NCBI RefSeq assembly: GCF_905232215.1
Contig: NZ_CAJNKE010000008.1
Span: 1 to 51,548, forward strand
Direction of reading: 5' to 3'
Length of the DNA stretch: 51,548 nt
Source of the DNA: Burkholderia sp. LMG 13014
GTDB lineage: Bacteria > Pseudomonadota > Gammaproteobacteria > Burkholderiales > Burkholderiaceae
A program made the position numbers and the translations under genes. Below the pieces are notes generated by a model. It searched no databases. It saw only the letters and a program-made list of their open reading frames with translations, and was not told the DNA's origin. Each line of letters begins with the position of its first letter. The stretch's first letter is position 1. Shown here piece after piece: positions 43,254-51,384 of this stretch.

Positions 43254-44404
43254 AGGACCCCCGCGCTGCCTGCGAGCCGTTGCACGAGTTCGGGAAACTC
43301 GCTGCGCAGGCGCGCATCGTCGATCCGCCCGGTTCGCGTCATGAACTGGTAGACGAATTCCTCGGGCGTGTAGTTGTCCATCCACGTCGCGACGTCCTCG
43401 TACCACATGTACGAACGTTCGGACGCATCGATCAGCTTGTTCTTCTGCGGCTTGTGATCCTGCTCGAACGCAGCGAGCCCGCGTGCCGCGTCGCCGTCGC
43501 AATCGAGCAGCGCCCGTGCCAGCGCGATCGCGTCCGTCATCGCGATGCGCGTGCCCGAGCCGATCGAGAAATGCGCGCTTGCGAGTGCGTCACCAATCAG
43601 CACGTGGCGGCCGTTTACCCACTTTTCGTTACGGATGACCGGGAACTGCCGCCACACGGATTTGTTCGAGATCAGCGGAAGGCCGCCGAGCTCGGGCGCG
43701 AAAATCTCCTCGAACAGGTGCTGGCGATCGTCGTCGGTCAACTCGTCGAGGTTGAGACGGTTCCACGTTGCGTCGTCGCACTCCGCGACGAACGTGCTCA
43801 TGTTGTCGCTATATGCGTAGTAGTGCGCAACAAAATGGCCACCATTGAAATTGCGGAAGACGAGTGCCGGCGCCTCGAACACGCGCTTCGTGCCATACCA
43901 CGCAAAGTGGTTGCTCAGCGATCGCTGCGTGGTACCGAAGGCGTCCGGATACTGCCGGCGCACCACGGAGTTGATGCCATCCGCGCCCACCACGACATCC
44001 GCATCGTCGAGGCCGAACGACGCGAGATCGAGGGTCGTCTCGATCCGGCGGCCGAAATGAATCCGAACGCCAGCCGCCTCCGCTTCGCGCTGAAGGACCT
44101 GCAGCAACGCGAGGCGCGGGATGGCGCCGCCCTTCACGTTCAGCTTGATCTCGATCGGCTCCTCGCGCTGGACGATGACCTGTCGATCGTTGTAGCGCAT
44201 CGCGTCGCACAGTGCGGTGTAGGAACGCTCGTCGGCCTCCTGCAACTGCAGCATGCCGGTATCCGCGAGCACAACGCCGAACCCGAACGTGGCGTCGGCG
44301 ACGTTCTGTTCGATCACGTCGACCTGCCAGTCAGGCGCCTTGCGCTTGAGCAGGAGCCCCAGATACAGCCCGGACGGGCCGCCCCCCACGATCGCGATTT
44401 TCAT
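43250..44404 (-). CDS. FAD-dependent monooxygenase, aryl-CoA (salicylyl-CoA 5-hydroxylase-like)
   Basis: A 384-residue flavoprotein with the FAD motif GGGPSGL at the N terminus, ADVVVGADGINSVVR, and GDALASAHFSIGSGTRIAMTDAIALARAL near residue 290. The last string, and the length without a thioredoxin-like tail, recall salicylyl-CoA 5-hydroxylase and anthraniloyl-CoA monooxygenase N-terminal domains rather than PHBH-type enzymes. Adjacent CoA ligase and thioesterase genes support ring hydroxylation at the CoA ester level. It overlaps the VOC gene upstream by four bases (ATGA) and the thioesterase downstream. Confidence 0.88.
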   Translation of the reverse strand: MKIAIVGGGPSGLYLGLLLKRKAPDWQVDVIEQNVADATFGFGVVLADTGMLQLQEADERSYTALCDAMRYNDRQVIVQREEPIEIKLNVKGGAIPRLALLQVLQREAEAAGVRIHFGRRIETTLDLASFGLDDADVVVGADGINSVVRRQYPDAFGTTQRSLSNHFAWYGTKRVFEAPALVFRNFNGGHFVAHYYAYSDNMSTFVAECDDATWNRLNLDELTDDDRQHLFEEIFAPELGGLPLISNKSVWRQFPVIRNEKWVNGRHVLIGDALASAHFSIGSGTRIAMTDAIALARALLDCDGDAARGLAAFEQDHKPQKNKLIDASERSYMWYEDVATWMDNYTPEEFVYQFMTRTGRIDDARLRSEFPELVQRLAGSAGVL

Positions 44405-45261
44405 TGCTCCCCCCGCGGCGTGATTTCAAGCGTATAGCGGTCGAAGGTCTTGACGTTGCCGTCGAATCCCCCCGTCAGCGACGCGTTCCAGAGTGCCGGC
44501 ACGAAACCCAGTGCCTTGCGGTCGAAGACGATCGCGTCGGGCGAGCAGATCTTCCAGTAGCCGTTGGTCGGACCGTCGACGTGGTAGCGCGGGTTGCTCT
44601 TGCTCGATTCGACGAGCGGTTCGAATTCGGGCACATCGAGCACATAGAGCACCGCTTCCGAGCCGTCGTTCTCGCCGTTCGATTCACCGATCCCGTGCGC
44701 CTTGTCGCGCCAGACCTGGTCGATCGACTTGAATTCGCCGGTGCCTGCGAACATCGCGTCCTCGGCCTTCATCGCTGCGTCGAGCGTTCGTTTCGCATCG
44801 TCCGCATCGAGCAGGTTCATCGGACGTTGCTGCAGCGTGATCTCGAGGTAGTACCCGTTCGGATCGCTGAAATAGATCGACTCGATCAGTTCGTGGCGAA
44901 TCTGGTAGATCAGCGGAATGCCATTTGCCTCGAGCCGGTCGCGCCACGCGATCAATTCCTCGTACGTGTCCACTGCCCACGCAGTATGCGTCGCCTCGAA
45001 ACGATAGTCGGCAACGGCGCGCGTGTAATCCGGCTGCTCCGTGTCGATGTAGTAGAAGAACGCGATGGTGCTCCCCTTGCCGCTTTCGAAGAAAAAGTGG
45101 AGGAAGTCCGGATGGTTCGCCGGCCCCCAGCCGCGCGCCGAAATCGCATGAACGAGCGGCAGCCCGAGCTTGTCTCGGTAGAACTCGACGGTTTCCCGAA
45201 GTTTCCAGGTAGGCCGGGCGGTATGGTGCACGCCCTTCAGCACCGGTTGCGTGGAATTCAC
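44401..45261 (-). CDS. VOC-superfamily dioxygenase-like protein with extra C-terminal domain
   Basis: A 286-residue protein. Residues 1-145 are a glyoxalase/extradiol dioxygenase-type VOC module with metal-ligand candidates His13 (GVHHTARPTW), His92 (ATHTAWAVD) and Glu140 (GYYLEITLQQ). Residues about 150-286 are of no family known to me and contain a hydrophilic stretch and RYTLEITPRGEQ at the end. Start is GTG 45261 with CTGGAGAA before it; upstream in-frame ATGs run into the next gene. Likely role: Fe(II)-dependent ring cleavage or isomerisation of the hydroxylated product; this is inferred. Confidence 0.8.
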   Translation of the reverse strand: MNSTQPVLKGVHHTARPTWKLRETVEFYRDKLGLPLVHAISARGWGPANHPDFLHFFFESGKGSTIAFFYYIDTEQPDYTRAVADYRFEATHTAWAVDTYEELIAWRDRLEANGIPLIYQIRHELIESIYFSDPNGYYLEITLQQRPMNLLDADDAKRTLDAAMKAEDAMFAGTGEFKSIDQVWRDKAHGIGESNGENDGSEAVLYVLDVPEFEPLVESSKSNPRYHVDGPTNGYWKICSPDAIVFDRKALGFVPALWNASLTGGFDGNVKTFDRYTLEITPRGEQ

Positions 45262-45290
45262 TGTGTTCTCCAGTAATGGGTCAATCAGAT

Positions 45291-47036
45291 TCACGAGCTT
45301 TTTTCGGAACCGACGACTTGTCGCGCGACCATTTCGCGCAGCGACTGACGGCTGAGCTTGCCCGATGCGGTCAACGGAAACGAGTCGACCACCTCGATGC
45401 GCTCCGGCCACTTGAATTTCGCGAGGCCGTACTCTTTCAGAAAGGCACCAAGTTCCGGGAGGCTGGGCGCGGCATGCCCGTCACGCAGGATGAGCACGGC
45501 ACACAGCCGTTCGTCGAATACCGGATCGGGATACGGCACCGCGACGACCTGCGCGATCGACGGATGTCCGGCAACGGCCATCTCCACCTCTTCGCAGTTG
45601 ATCTTTTCGCCGCCACGGCTCACGAGGTCCTTGAAACGGCCGCGGAACACGAAGTAGGTCTTGCCGTCGATCTCACGCGCCTCCATCAGATCACCCGAGC
45701 GGTAATAGCCATCGCTCGTGAAGGTTTCCTTGTTGCGCTCTTCGGCCCGGAAATAGCCGTGGATCGTGTAAGGCCCCTTGAACGCCGGTTCGCCGATTTC
45801 ACCGGCGCGAACCGGCTCTTCCGTGCCGGGGCCGAGGAGACGGATACGGTCCCACGCGCTGACAGGGCGGCCATTGGTCGTATCGAGCGCCTCCTGCGAA
45901 TCGTCCGGGTGCGTGAACATGATCACGCCCTCGGTGATGCCGAAGATGTGAAACACGGGCACGCCGAGCAGCGCGCGCAGCTTCGGCGCGCTGTTTGCCG
46001 CGATGACACCGCGCGCATTCGACAGATCGATGCGCCCGGACTGAATGGCCGTCTCGATCCGTGCGATGATCGGCCCGCCGAGCATCAGCCAGGTCGGTCG
46101 CGTCGTCTCGATCAACGAGATCAACGTCTCCGGTGCCAGATCCGGCGGCACGGTCACCGTGCCGCCCGTCATCAGGAACGGTCCGAAGCAGCACCCCATG
46201 TTCAGGTTGTGCACCATCGGCTGCGGCATGAACAGCACGTCGCTCGGCTGGAAACCGAGCCATTCCGCGACCGCGCGCATGTTGTAGAGATATTCGTTGT
46301 TGAAGCGCGGAATGATCTTCGGCACGCCCGTCGTGCCGCCGGAAAGCTGGAATACGGCCACCTGGAACGGATCAAGCCGGACTTCCGCCAGCCGCGCCGC
46401 GGCCGCTTCATCGTCGATCAATTCGATCAGATGCTCGAGATGGAGCACGCCGTCACGCGGCTCGCCGCGTGCCTGCAGGATCAGTTTCATCGTCGGCGCG
46501 CGAGACTGGATGTCTCGTGCAAACGCGATATCGTCGAACTTCGGATCGTCACCCTGGACGAAATGAATCTTCGCTTCAGCCAGGTTCGCGAGATATCCGA
46601 TCTCGTGCTCCCGGTGCGCCGCCAACGTACAGATCGGGATCAGGCCAGCCTTCACGCAGGCGAGGAACATCACGACGAGCTGGGCGCTGTTCCCGAGCTG
46701 GAATACCACACGGTCAAGCGGTTCGAGGCCTTGCGCCAGCAGCGCCGCGCCGAGCCTGTTCGACTTCGAGTCGAGTTCGGCGTAAGTCATGCTCAATGCC
46801 GGCCCGACGAGCGCCAGGTTGTCGGGATGGCGTGCCGCCGCCGCACGAAACCCGTCCGCGAGTGTTTCGAATCCGAGCACGCCTTCCGCAACATAGCGGT
46901 CAAGATCGGCCTGATCCGGATACACAACGCCCGGAATCGGGTTGAGCACGTGCGCCGCACGGGCGGCCGACGTCGGTGCGGCAGCGGCATCGACTGGCGA
47001 GGCACCCGCTTCATGAGGATTACGTACCGAGTCCAT
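45291..47036 (-). CDS. Aryl-CoA ligase / aryl-AMP ligase (ANL superfamily)
   Basis: A 581-residue acyl-activating enzyme of the 2,3-dihydroxybenzoate-AMP/benzoate-CoA ligase type. The P-loop is LSGGTTGVPKIIPR, followed by PMVHNLNMGCCFGP (aryl-binding region), GITEGVIMFT, YYRSGDL, and the C-terminal KDLVSRGGEKINCEEVE and LTASGKLSR. I chose ATG 47036 because GGAG lies nine bases upstream; ATG 47051 is five codons earlier without a ribosome binding site. It activates a salicylate-like acid or a beta-keto acid. It is the second gene of the operon, 32 bases after the hydrolase. Confidence 0.92.
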   Translation of the reverse strand: MDSVRNPHEAGASPVDAAAAPTSAARAAHVLNPIPGVVYPDQADLDRYVAEGVLGFETLADGFRAAAARHPDNLALVGPALSMTYAELDSKSNRLGAALLAQGLEPLDRVVFQLGNSAQLVVMFLACVKAGLIPICTLAAHREHEIGYLANLAEAKIHFVQGDDPKFDDIAFARDIQSRAPTMKLILQARGEPRDGVLHLEHLIELIDDEAAAARLAEVRLDPFQVAVFQLSGGTTGVPKIIPRFNNEYLYNMRAVAEWLGFQPSDVLFMPQPMVHNLNMGCCFGPFLMTGGTVTVPPDLAPETLISLIETTRPTWLMLGGPIIARIETAIQSGRIDLSNARGVIAANSAPKLRALLGVPVFHIFGITEGVIMFTHPDDSQEALDTTNGRPVSAWDRIRLLGPGTEEPVRAGEIGEPAFKGPYTIHGYFRAEERNKETFTSDGYYRSGDLMEAREIDGKTYFVFRGRFKDLVSRGGEKINCEEVEMAVAGHPSIAQVVAVPYPDPVFDERLCAVLILRDGHAAPSLPELGAFLKEYGLAKFKWPERIEVVDSFPLTASGKLSRQSLREMVARQVVGSEKSS

Positions 47037-47068
47037 CCTTACCGTCTCCATGGTTTTGTAATGTCTTG

Positions 47069-48322
47069 TCAGAACTTCGCGTTGAGCCAGGCCTGCAGAT
47101 GCTGGCCTGCCAGCACCTGACCGGAAACCTCGCCATCGTCCAGCGGCAATCCGTGGTGATTGCCGCGTACACGGTGACGCGCCTTGTCGGCAGTCGCGAA
47201 TGACGCGAACATGGCATCGATGTCACCCGGGAACGCGCTGTTGTCACCCGTGTATTCGATCAACAAGGTCGGCTGCACGATCGACGACGCGCACTTGGCA
47301 AACGATGCGTTCGACGACAGGCCGGACCAGGTCGACAGCCACGATTCCGGCGTCACCAGCCGGCCAAAGCCCACGCTTCCCAGGTTGGACACCGACGGGT
47401 CGGCGCCCCATAGCGAGCCGACCAGGCGTTCGGACGGATCGAGCGACGTGTCCCAGCAGCGCAGATCGGCGTCGGTTCGCCACACCGTCAGGATCGGGCC
47501 ATGACTCGCGAGTTGCTTGTCGGTACGCGTGGGCGCCTCTTTCAGTCGCGCGCGCGCCGATTGCCTGCGCTCGACCAGTTCCCGAGCGCGCTGGTCGAGC
47601 CGGGCAACGCGCTCGCGTTGCGCACGACGGTAACGCTCGATGAATTCAGGCGCATAGCTGGATGATTCCGGTGGACGGCGAAAGCCGTTTGCCGCGCTGA
47701 ACGGATCGAGCTCCGCAGCACTCGAGAACGGGTCGCTCTCGTCCGTGACCGACGGATCCAGTGCATTCATCAGCAACACGCCTTGTCCCGGGTGAGGCGA
47801 GACGAACGCGATGCCGTCCGCGACCGGCATGACCGCGGTGTCGAGGCCCGTCGGGCGACCCGCCGGCGTGCGGCGGATCCGCTCCTCGGCAGGGAGCCGC
47901 GATTGCTGGTTGTAGAACGCGAACAGCCCGGCGCCGCCCGAATTCCCTGCCAGCACGATCGTCTCGAACCCCAGTTCGCGAAGCTGACGCATGCCCGCTG
48001 CGACATCGTGCAGCGCAATCTCGTGTTCAAGGCGCAGGTCGCTGCCGATCGAACGCGGCGCCTGCACCCAGCAGGCCCATCCGGCATCCAGCGCTTCAGG
48101 CACCAGATAGTGCGTCATCACGAATTCGCGGGGGTGCATGATGAATACGACCTTCCGTACGGGCGCTCGTGAGAAGAGCACGCCCAGCGTCGCCTGCCCA
48201 TCCTGCGTCGTCAACGGGAAGGGTGTCGTGGTGTAGGGAACCTGCATGCGGGCAGGCGTCCACGACGCCCCCCGCAACCCGGCGGTCACGGCGACTCTTC
48301 CGTTCGAACCCTGCTGTTTCAT
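47069..48322 (-). CDS. Alpha/beta hydrolase, first gene of the operon
   Basis: A 417-residue protein. Nucleophile elbow GNSGGAG with Ser near 125, an early KVVFIMHPREFVMTHYLVPEALDAG, a likely acidic residue in EYTGDNSAFPGD and His in RGNHHGLPLDD near the C terminus. A long charged helical insertion (YRRAQRERVARLDQRARELVERRQSARA) forms a lid. No signal peptide, so cytoplasmic. It could open an ester or lactone, or cleave a C-C bond after oxygenation. It starts 164 bases from the divergent TetR gene; the promoter region carries three operators. Confidence 0.85.
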   Translation of the reverse strand: MKQQGSNGRVAVTAGLRGASWTPARMQVPYTTTPFPLTTQDGQATLGVLFSRAPVRKVVFIMHPREFVMTHYLVPEALDAGWACWVQAPRSIGSDLRLEHEIALHDVAAGMRQLRELGFETIVLAGNSGGAGLFAFYNQQSRLPAEERIRRTPAGRPTGLDTAVMPVADGIAFVSPHPGQGVLLMNALDPSVTDESDPFSSAAELDPFSAANGFRRPPESSSYAPEFIERYRRAQRERVARLDQRARELVERRQSARARLKEAPTRTDKQLASHGPILTVWRTDADLRCWDTSLDPSERLVGSLWGADPSVSNLGSVGFGRLVTPESWLSTWSGLSSNASFAKCASSIVQPTLLIEYTGDNSAFPGDIDAMFASFATADKARHRVRGNHHGLPLDDGEVSGQVLAGQHLQAWLNAKF

Positions 48323-48360
48323 GAGTGCTCCGTCTTCCCGTCTCGTTGATCCGACATTAT

Positions 48361-48375
48361 TTGAGACAGTCTCAA
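48361..48375. promoter_or_regulatory. TetR operator candidate 1
   Basis: TTGAGACAGTCTCAA, a perfect 15-bp palindrome with a single central base, in the divergent region between the operon and tetR. It is the best of three copies and lies nearest to the operon start, about 40 bases upstream of ATG 48322. Confidence 0.8.
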
Positions 48376-48386
48376 TTTAAGATTAA

Positions 48387-48401
48387 TTGAGACCGCCTCA
48401 A
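48387..48401. promoter_or_regulatory. TetR operator candidate 2
   Basis: TTGAGACCGCCTCAA, the same palindrome with one mismatch in the second arm. Its centre is 26 bases from copy 1, close to two and a half helical turns. Confidence 0.75.
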
Positions 48402-48430
48402 ATGCGCATGAGCAAAGAATAGTGCTAGAG

Positions 48431-48445
48431 TTGAGACGGTGTCAA
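48431..48445. promoter_or_regulatory. TetR operator candidate 3
   Basis: TTGAGACGGTGTCAA, again with one mismatch in the second arm. It is 44 bases from copy 2 centre to centre and about 40 bases before the tetR start, suited to autorepression. Confidence 0.75.
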
Positions 48446-48486
48446 TTTAAAGCGTGCAGCCTCGACGCTATCGTTTACCCTGCTCT

Positions 48487-49269
48487 ATGAAATCAACCAA
48501 AATCGCGCCAGAAGAAGCCGTTCCGTCCACACCCCGGCGCTCCGGCAGACGCCCGAAAAGCGACACGCCGGGTTCCGGGCTGTCGCGCGACGCCGTCATC
48601 CGCAGTGCGGTCGAACTCGCGCAGAAGGAATCGATCTTCGACGTGTCGATGGTTCGCGTGGCTCGCGAGATGGGCGTTGCGCCGGGACTCGTTCACTACT
48701 ACGTCGGCAGCAAGGACGACTTGCTCAGTGCCGTGCTGAACACGGCTTTCCGCGAGCGGGTGCTGGCACTTCCGGCCGTGACGGGAGACTGGCGCGTCGA
48801 TCTGGAAGGGGTGTGCCGATCGTCGCTGGACGTCCTCGCACGCTGGCCAGGCATCGCGAACTATATCGCGACGCAAAACCGGTTCAGGCTGTTTCAGCGC
48901 GTCCAGCCGGGCGAGACGGATTACGGCCTTGCCTACTTCGATCATCTCGGGCGCATTCTCGAGCACGCCGGTTTTACACCTGCGCAAGCGGCACTCGCGT
49001 ACGACTTGACGATGATGTTCGTGACGAGCATCAGCGTCGAATTCGCCAACCGGCAGGCGCCTGGCGAGCACAAGGAATTCATCGTCCGCCACGTCTCCCA
49101 GTTCGACCGCGAAGCCATTCCGGGTGCGGCCTTCCTCGTCGAGCCTTTCGCGAATATCGACAGCGAGAAACGGCTCGGCGCCGGCCTGCAGCTCATGCTC
49201 GACGGATTCGAGACGTGGCTGTCGAAACCGGCGGTCGATTCCCCGGCGCCCCGCAAGGCGCGTCGGTAA
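48487..49269 (+). CDS. TetR-family transcriptional regulator
   Basis: A 260-residue regulator. The N-terminal 35 residues are basic and Pro-rich, then the TetR DNA-binding domain at about 38-92: SRDAVIRSAVELAQKESIFDVSMVRVAREMGVAPGLVHYYVGSKDDLLSAVLN, with the recognition helix GLVHYYVGSKDDL. The C-terminal ligand domain is not assignable. It is divergent from the 12-gene operon and probably represses it and itself through the three palindromes at 48361, 48387 and 48431, released by a pathway aromatic or CoA ester. ATG 48487 is chosen because it starts just before the basic arm; there is no strong ribosome binding site. Confidence 0.92.
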   Translation: MKSTKIAPEEAVPSTPRRSGRRPKSDTPGSGLSRDAVIRSAVELAQKESIFDVSMVRVAREMGVAPGLVHYYVGSKDDLLSAVLNTAFRERVLALPAVTGDWRVDLEGVCRSSLDVLARWPGIANYIATQNRFRLFQRVQPGETDYGLAYFDHLGRILEHAGFTPAQAALAYDLTMMFVTSISVEFANRQAPGEHKEFIVRHVSQFDREAIPGAAFLVEPFANIDSEKRLGAGLQLMLDGFETWLSKPAVDSPAPRKARR

Positions 49270-49279
49270 CGACGAGACC

Positions 49280-49303
49280 CCGGGCCGATCGACGCGGCCC
49301 CGG
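49280..49303. terminator. Possible bidirectional hairpin between tetR and FadL-like gene
   Basis: CCGGGCC at 49280-49286 can pair with GGCCCCGG at 49296-49303 with one bulged base and a 9-base loop. It lies ten bases after the tetR stop and about 50 bases before the convergent gene's stop. No T tract is present. Confidence 0.35.
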
Positions 49304-49350
49304 TGTCTGCTCCCGCACCGTCGATCGAGGCCGGGAGTCGACGCGGCGTG

Positions 49351-50529
49351 TCAGAACTTGTGCGTATAGCCGATCGTGTATCCCTGATAACTTGCCCGGA
49401 TGTTCGTACCCTGGCTCGGCCCTGTGCCGATGATCGTCGTCGGGATGTCGTACTCGAAAGCGGCAGTCACCAGGTTGTTCTTGTCGATTGCGTAGGTCGC
49501 GCCGAGCGTTACCGCTCGCGAACTGATGCCCGGGCCATACATGTTCGCGATCGTATGGTCGGAGTCCACGTTGTTGTTGGCGAAGCTATATCCGGCCCGC
49601 ACGGTCCATTTCGGGTTGATATCGTAGGAGACGCCGATACGGCCGACGTTCTGGCTTCGATATCCCCATGTGCCCGTGCTGTTGTAGCCCGCGGCACCCG
49701 CCCATTCGATCCGGAGATAGTCCATCGCCAGCGTCAGCCCCGGAAGCGGCCGGATCGCCACGCCGGCGCCGTATCGCGCCGGGCTGTCGATATGCCCTCG
49801 GCTGGAGGCCAGCACATCGTCCTTGTAGCCCTGCAACGACGTAAACCACGTCTTCGTGAAATAGGATGCGCCGACTGACACCATCGGTACGGGTGTCCAG
49901 AGCACGCCGACACCTGCACCGATACCCAGTGCATTGGCATTGCCGTGACTGGGCACGGGTTGCAGCGCGCCGTCTGCGCCGGGCGCGACGATGCCGTTCA
50001 GGCGCAACTGCTCGACACCCAGCACCAGCGACGCACCGATCGACAGGTCGGACCGCGGCTTGTACGTAATCGTCGGGCTGGTATTGACGATGACGAGACT
50101 CGCTTTCGCATCGCCGGCGCCGGGAACCGGCAGGACGGGCCGGCCATAGTTCGACGCTGCCCCCGCGCCCGTCATGGCCACGCCGAACGTCCACTGCGGC
50201 GCAATCTGATAGTTGAAGCCGAAGCCCGGCGACACGACGATCTTGCGGGAAAACAGGTGATTGTCCGGCGAACCAAACGTCGAGTTCGCGGAAACCGGCA
50301 GCGCCACCATGTAGAAATCGACTCGCGAGCCCAGTTCCGCGAGCCCCGCAGGGTTGTCCACCGCCGACGCGACATCCTGCGGGAACGCAATCGCGGCTCC
50401 GCCCATGCCTGACGACGACGCGCCATTCCCGGTGAAATAGGTGCCGTCGGTCGCAAACGCGCTGGTTGCCGCAGCAAGTGCGGTAGCGGACAACGCCAGA
50501 CCTACATTCCGTCGTGCAAGACTGCTCAT
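49351..50529 (-). CDS. Outer-membrane porin, FadL/TodX (OmpP1) family
   Basis: A 392-residue outer-membrane protein that imports hydrophobic compounds. After the signal peptide (ending SAFATDG) comes GTYFTGNGASSSGMGGAAIAFPQDVASAVDNPAGLA, the FadL-family N-terminal hatch sequence with the NPA motif. Many beta strands follow, ending with GYTIGYTHKF. GGAG precedes ATG 50529; an ATG 12 bases earlier is possible. Aromatic hydrocarbon and phenylpropanoid uptake is common for relatives found in catabolic clusters. It is convergent with tetR and close to the 12-gene operon, so it may bring in the operon's substrate. Confidence 0.92.
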   Translation of the reverse strand: MSSLARRNVGLALSATALAAATSAFATDGTYFTGNGASSSGMGGAAIAFPQDVASAVDNPAGLAELGSRVDFYMVALPVSANSTFGSPDNHLFSRKIVVSPGFGFNYQIAPQWTFGVAMTGAGAASNYGRPVLPVPGAGDAKASLVIVNTSPTITYKPRSDLSIGASLVLGVEQLRLNGIVAPGADGALQPVPSHGNANALGIGAGVGVLWTPVPMVSVGASYFTKTWFTSLQGYKDDVLASSRGHIDSPARYGAGVAIRPLPGLTLAMDYLRIEWAGAAGYNSTGTWGYRSQNVGRIGVSYDINPKWTVRAGYSFANNNVDSDHTIANMYGPGISSRAVTLGATYAIDKNNLVTAAFEYDIPTTIIGTGPSQGTNIRASYQGYTIGYTHKF

Positions 50530-51384
50530 CCTTGTCTCCATGCCTCGATAGGCTTCTGTTGTGGTTCGATCAAATAGAACGCACTACTAAATTGATGACC
50601 CATTGCGCAGCCCCGGGCCCGTCTCGATGTCATGCCTCCGCGGATCATGGACGCGACGAACCTCACGCCGTCACGATCAGGTCGCTCACCGTTGACTTCG
50701 AATTTGACTGGGTATCAATTTTCTGGAAATGTAGCAGAATTGATAGGGGTGTCAAATACTATCGAGGTCGGCACAAACCCTGACGTCGTGATGGATCAGT
50801 ACCGGGAATCGACGTCGCCCGACCGCCAACCACCCGGTGCGCTCATGGCACGTTGTCCCGGGTGACTCGCCCTCTGGCGCACCGAAGCTCGTATGGCGCC
50901 GCATTCAAGCGAGGCTGAACCGATCACGCGACCTGATGCGGTACTTCGCTTCAGCTCAGGGCCTCGGCCGAAGGAAGACGAAATGGGCTGGGGTTCGGAA
51001 ATCCTGACATGCACGCCGGCTGCCCCGTGGTTGTGCCACTTCCGGCAGCCGGCAAGGGAATCCAGACATGGGAGGACAAAATTTTTGCGGATGGCGTCAT
51101 GGCGGACATCTGTCGAATGCCTGATTCGCAATATTAACGAGTCTGTTCCAGCGATATTCCGGAGGGATAGACAGGAGCAAACCCACTGCTCCGCAAGACA
51201 CTTCACGCGGTTGAACCCCATTAAAAGCAACAAAACCGCGCTCAATCCCTATGCAATTAAAATCCCCATATAAATTATATAGATATAATAAAATCCATAT
51301 AACAAACCACCCCGCCCCACCCCCTTCCTTTAATAAACATCTCTATAATTCAGCAAGCGAAAATACGACATCGAGGGCCACAAG
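50530..51384. other. Long intergenic region, partly AT-rich, with repeats
   Basis: About 855 bases between the divergent FadL-like and AraC-type genes. It includes AATTGATGACCC at 50590-50601, GGGTATCAATT at 50710-50720 and AATTGATAGGGG at 50738-50749; the last two form an inverted repeat with 8-base arms. From about 51220 to 51350 the sequence becomes very AT-rich (runs such as ATAAATTATATAGATATAA) before a C-rich patch near 51310. Some frames are open through 50893-51273 but have no support. Both promoters should lie here. Confidence 0.5.
50713..50745. repeat. Inverted repeat TATCAATT / AATTGATA
   Basis: Perfect 8-base arms at 50713-50720 and 50738-50745 with a 17-base spacer; the inner CTG/CAG also pairs if two T are bulged. 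It resembles a regulator site or hairpin upstream of the FadL-like gene. Confidence 0.45.

Noticed and set aside
50893-51273. A 126-residue plus-strand frame in the last intergenic region
   Set aside because: No ribosome binding site, no known motif, and an equally long frame lies opposite; the end runs into the AT-rich tract.
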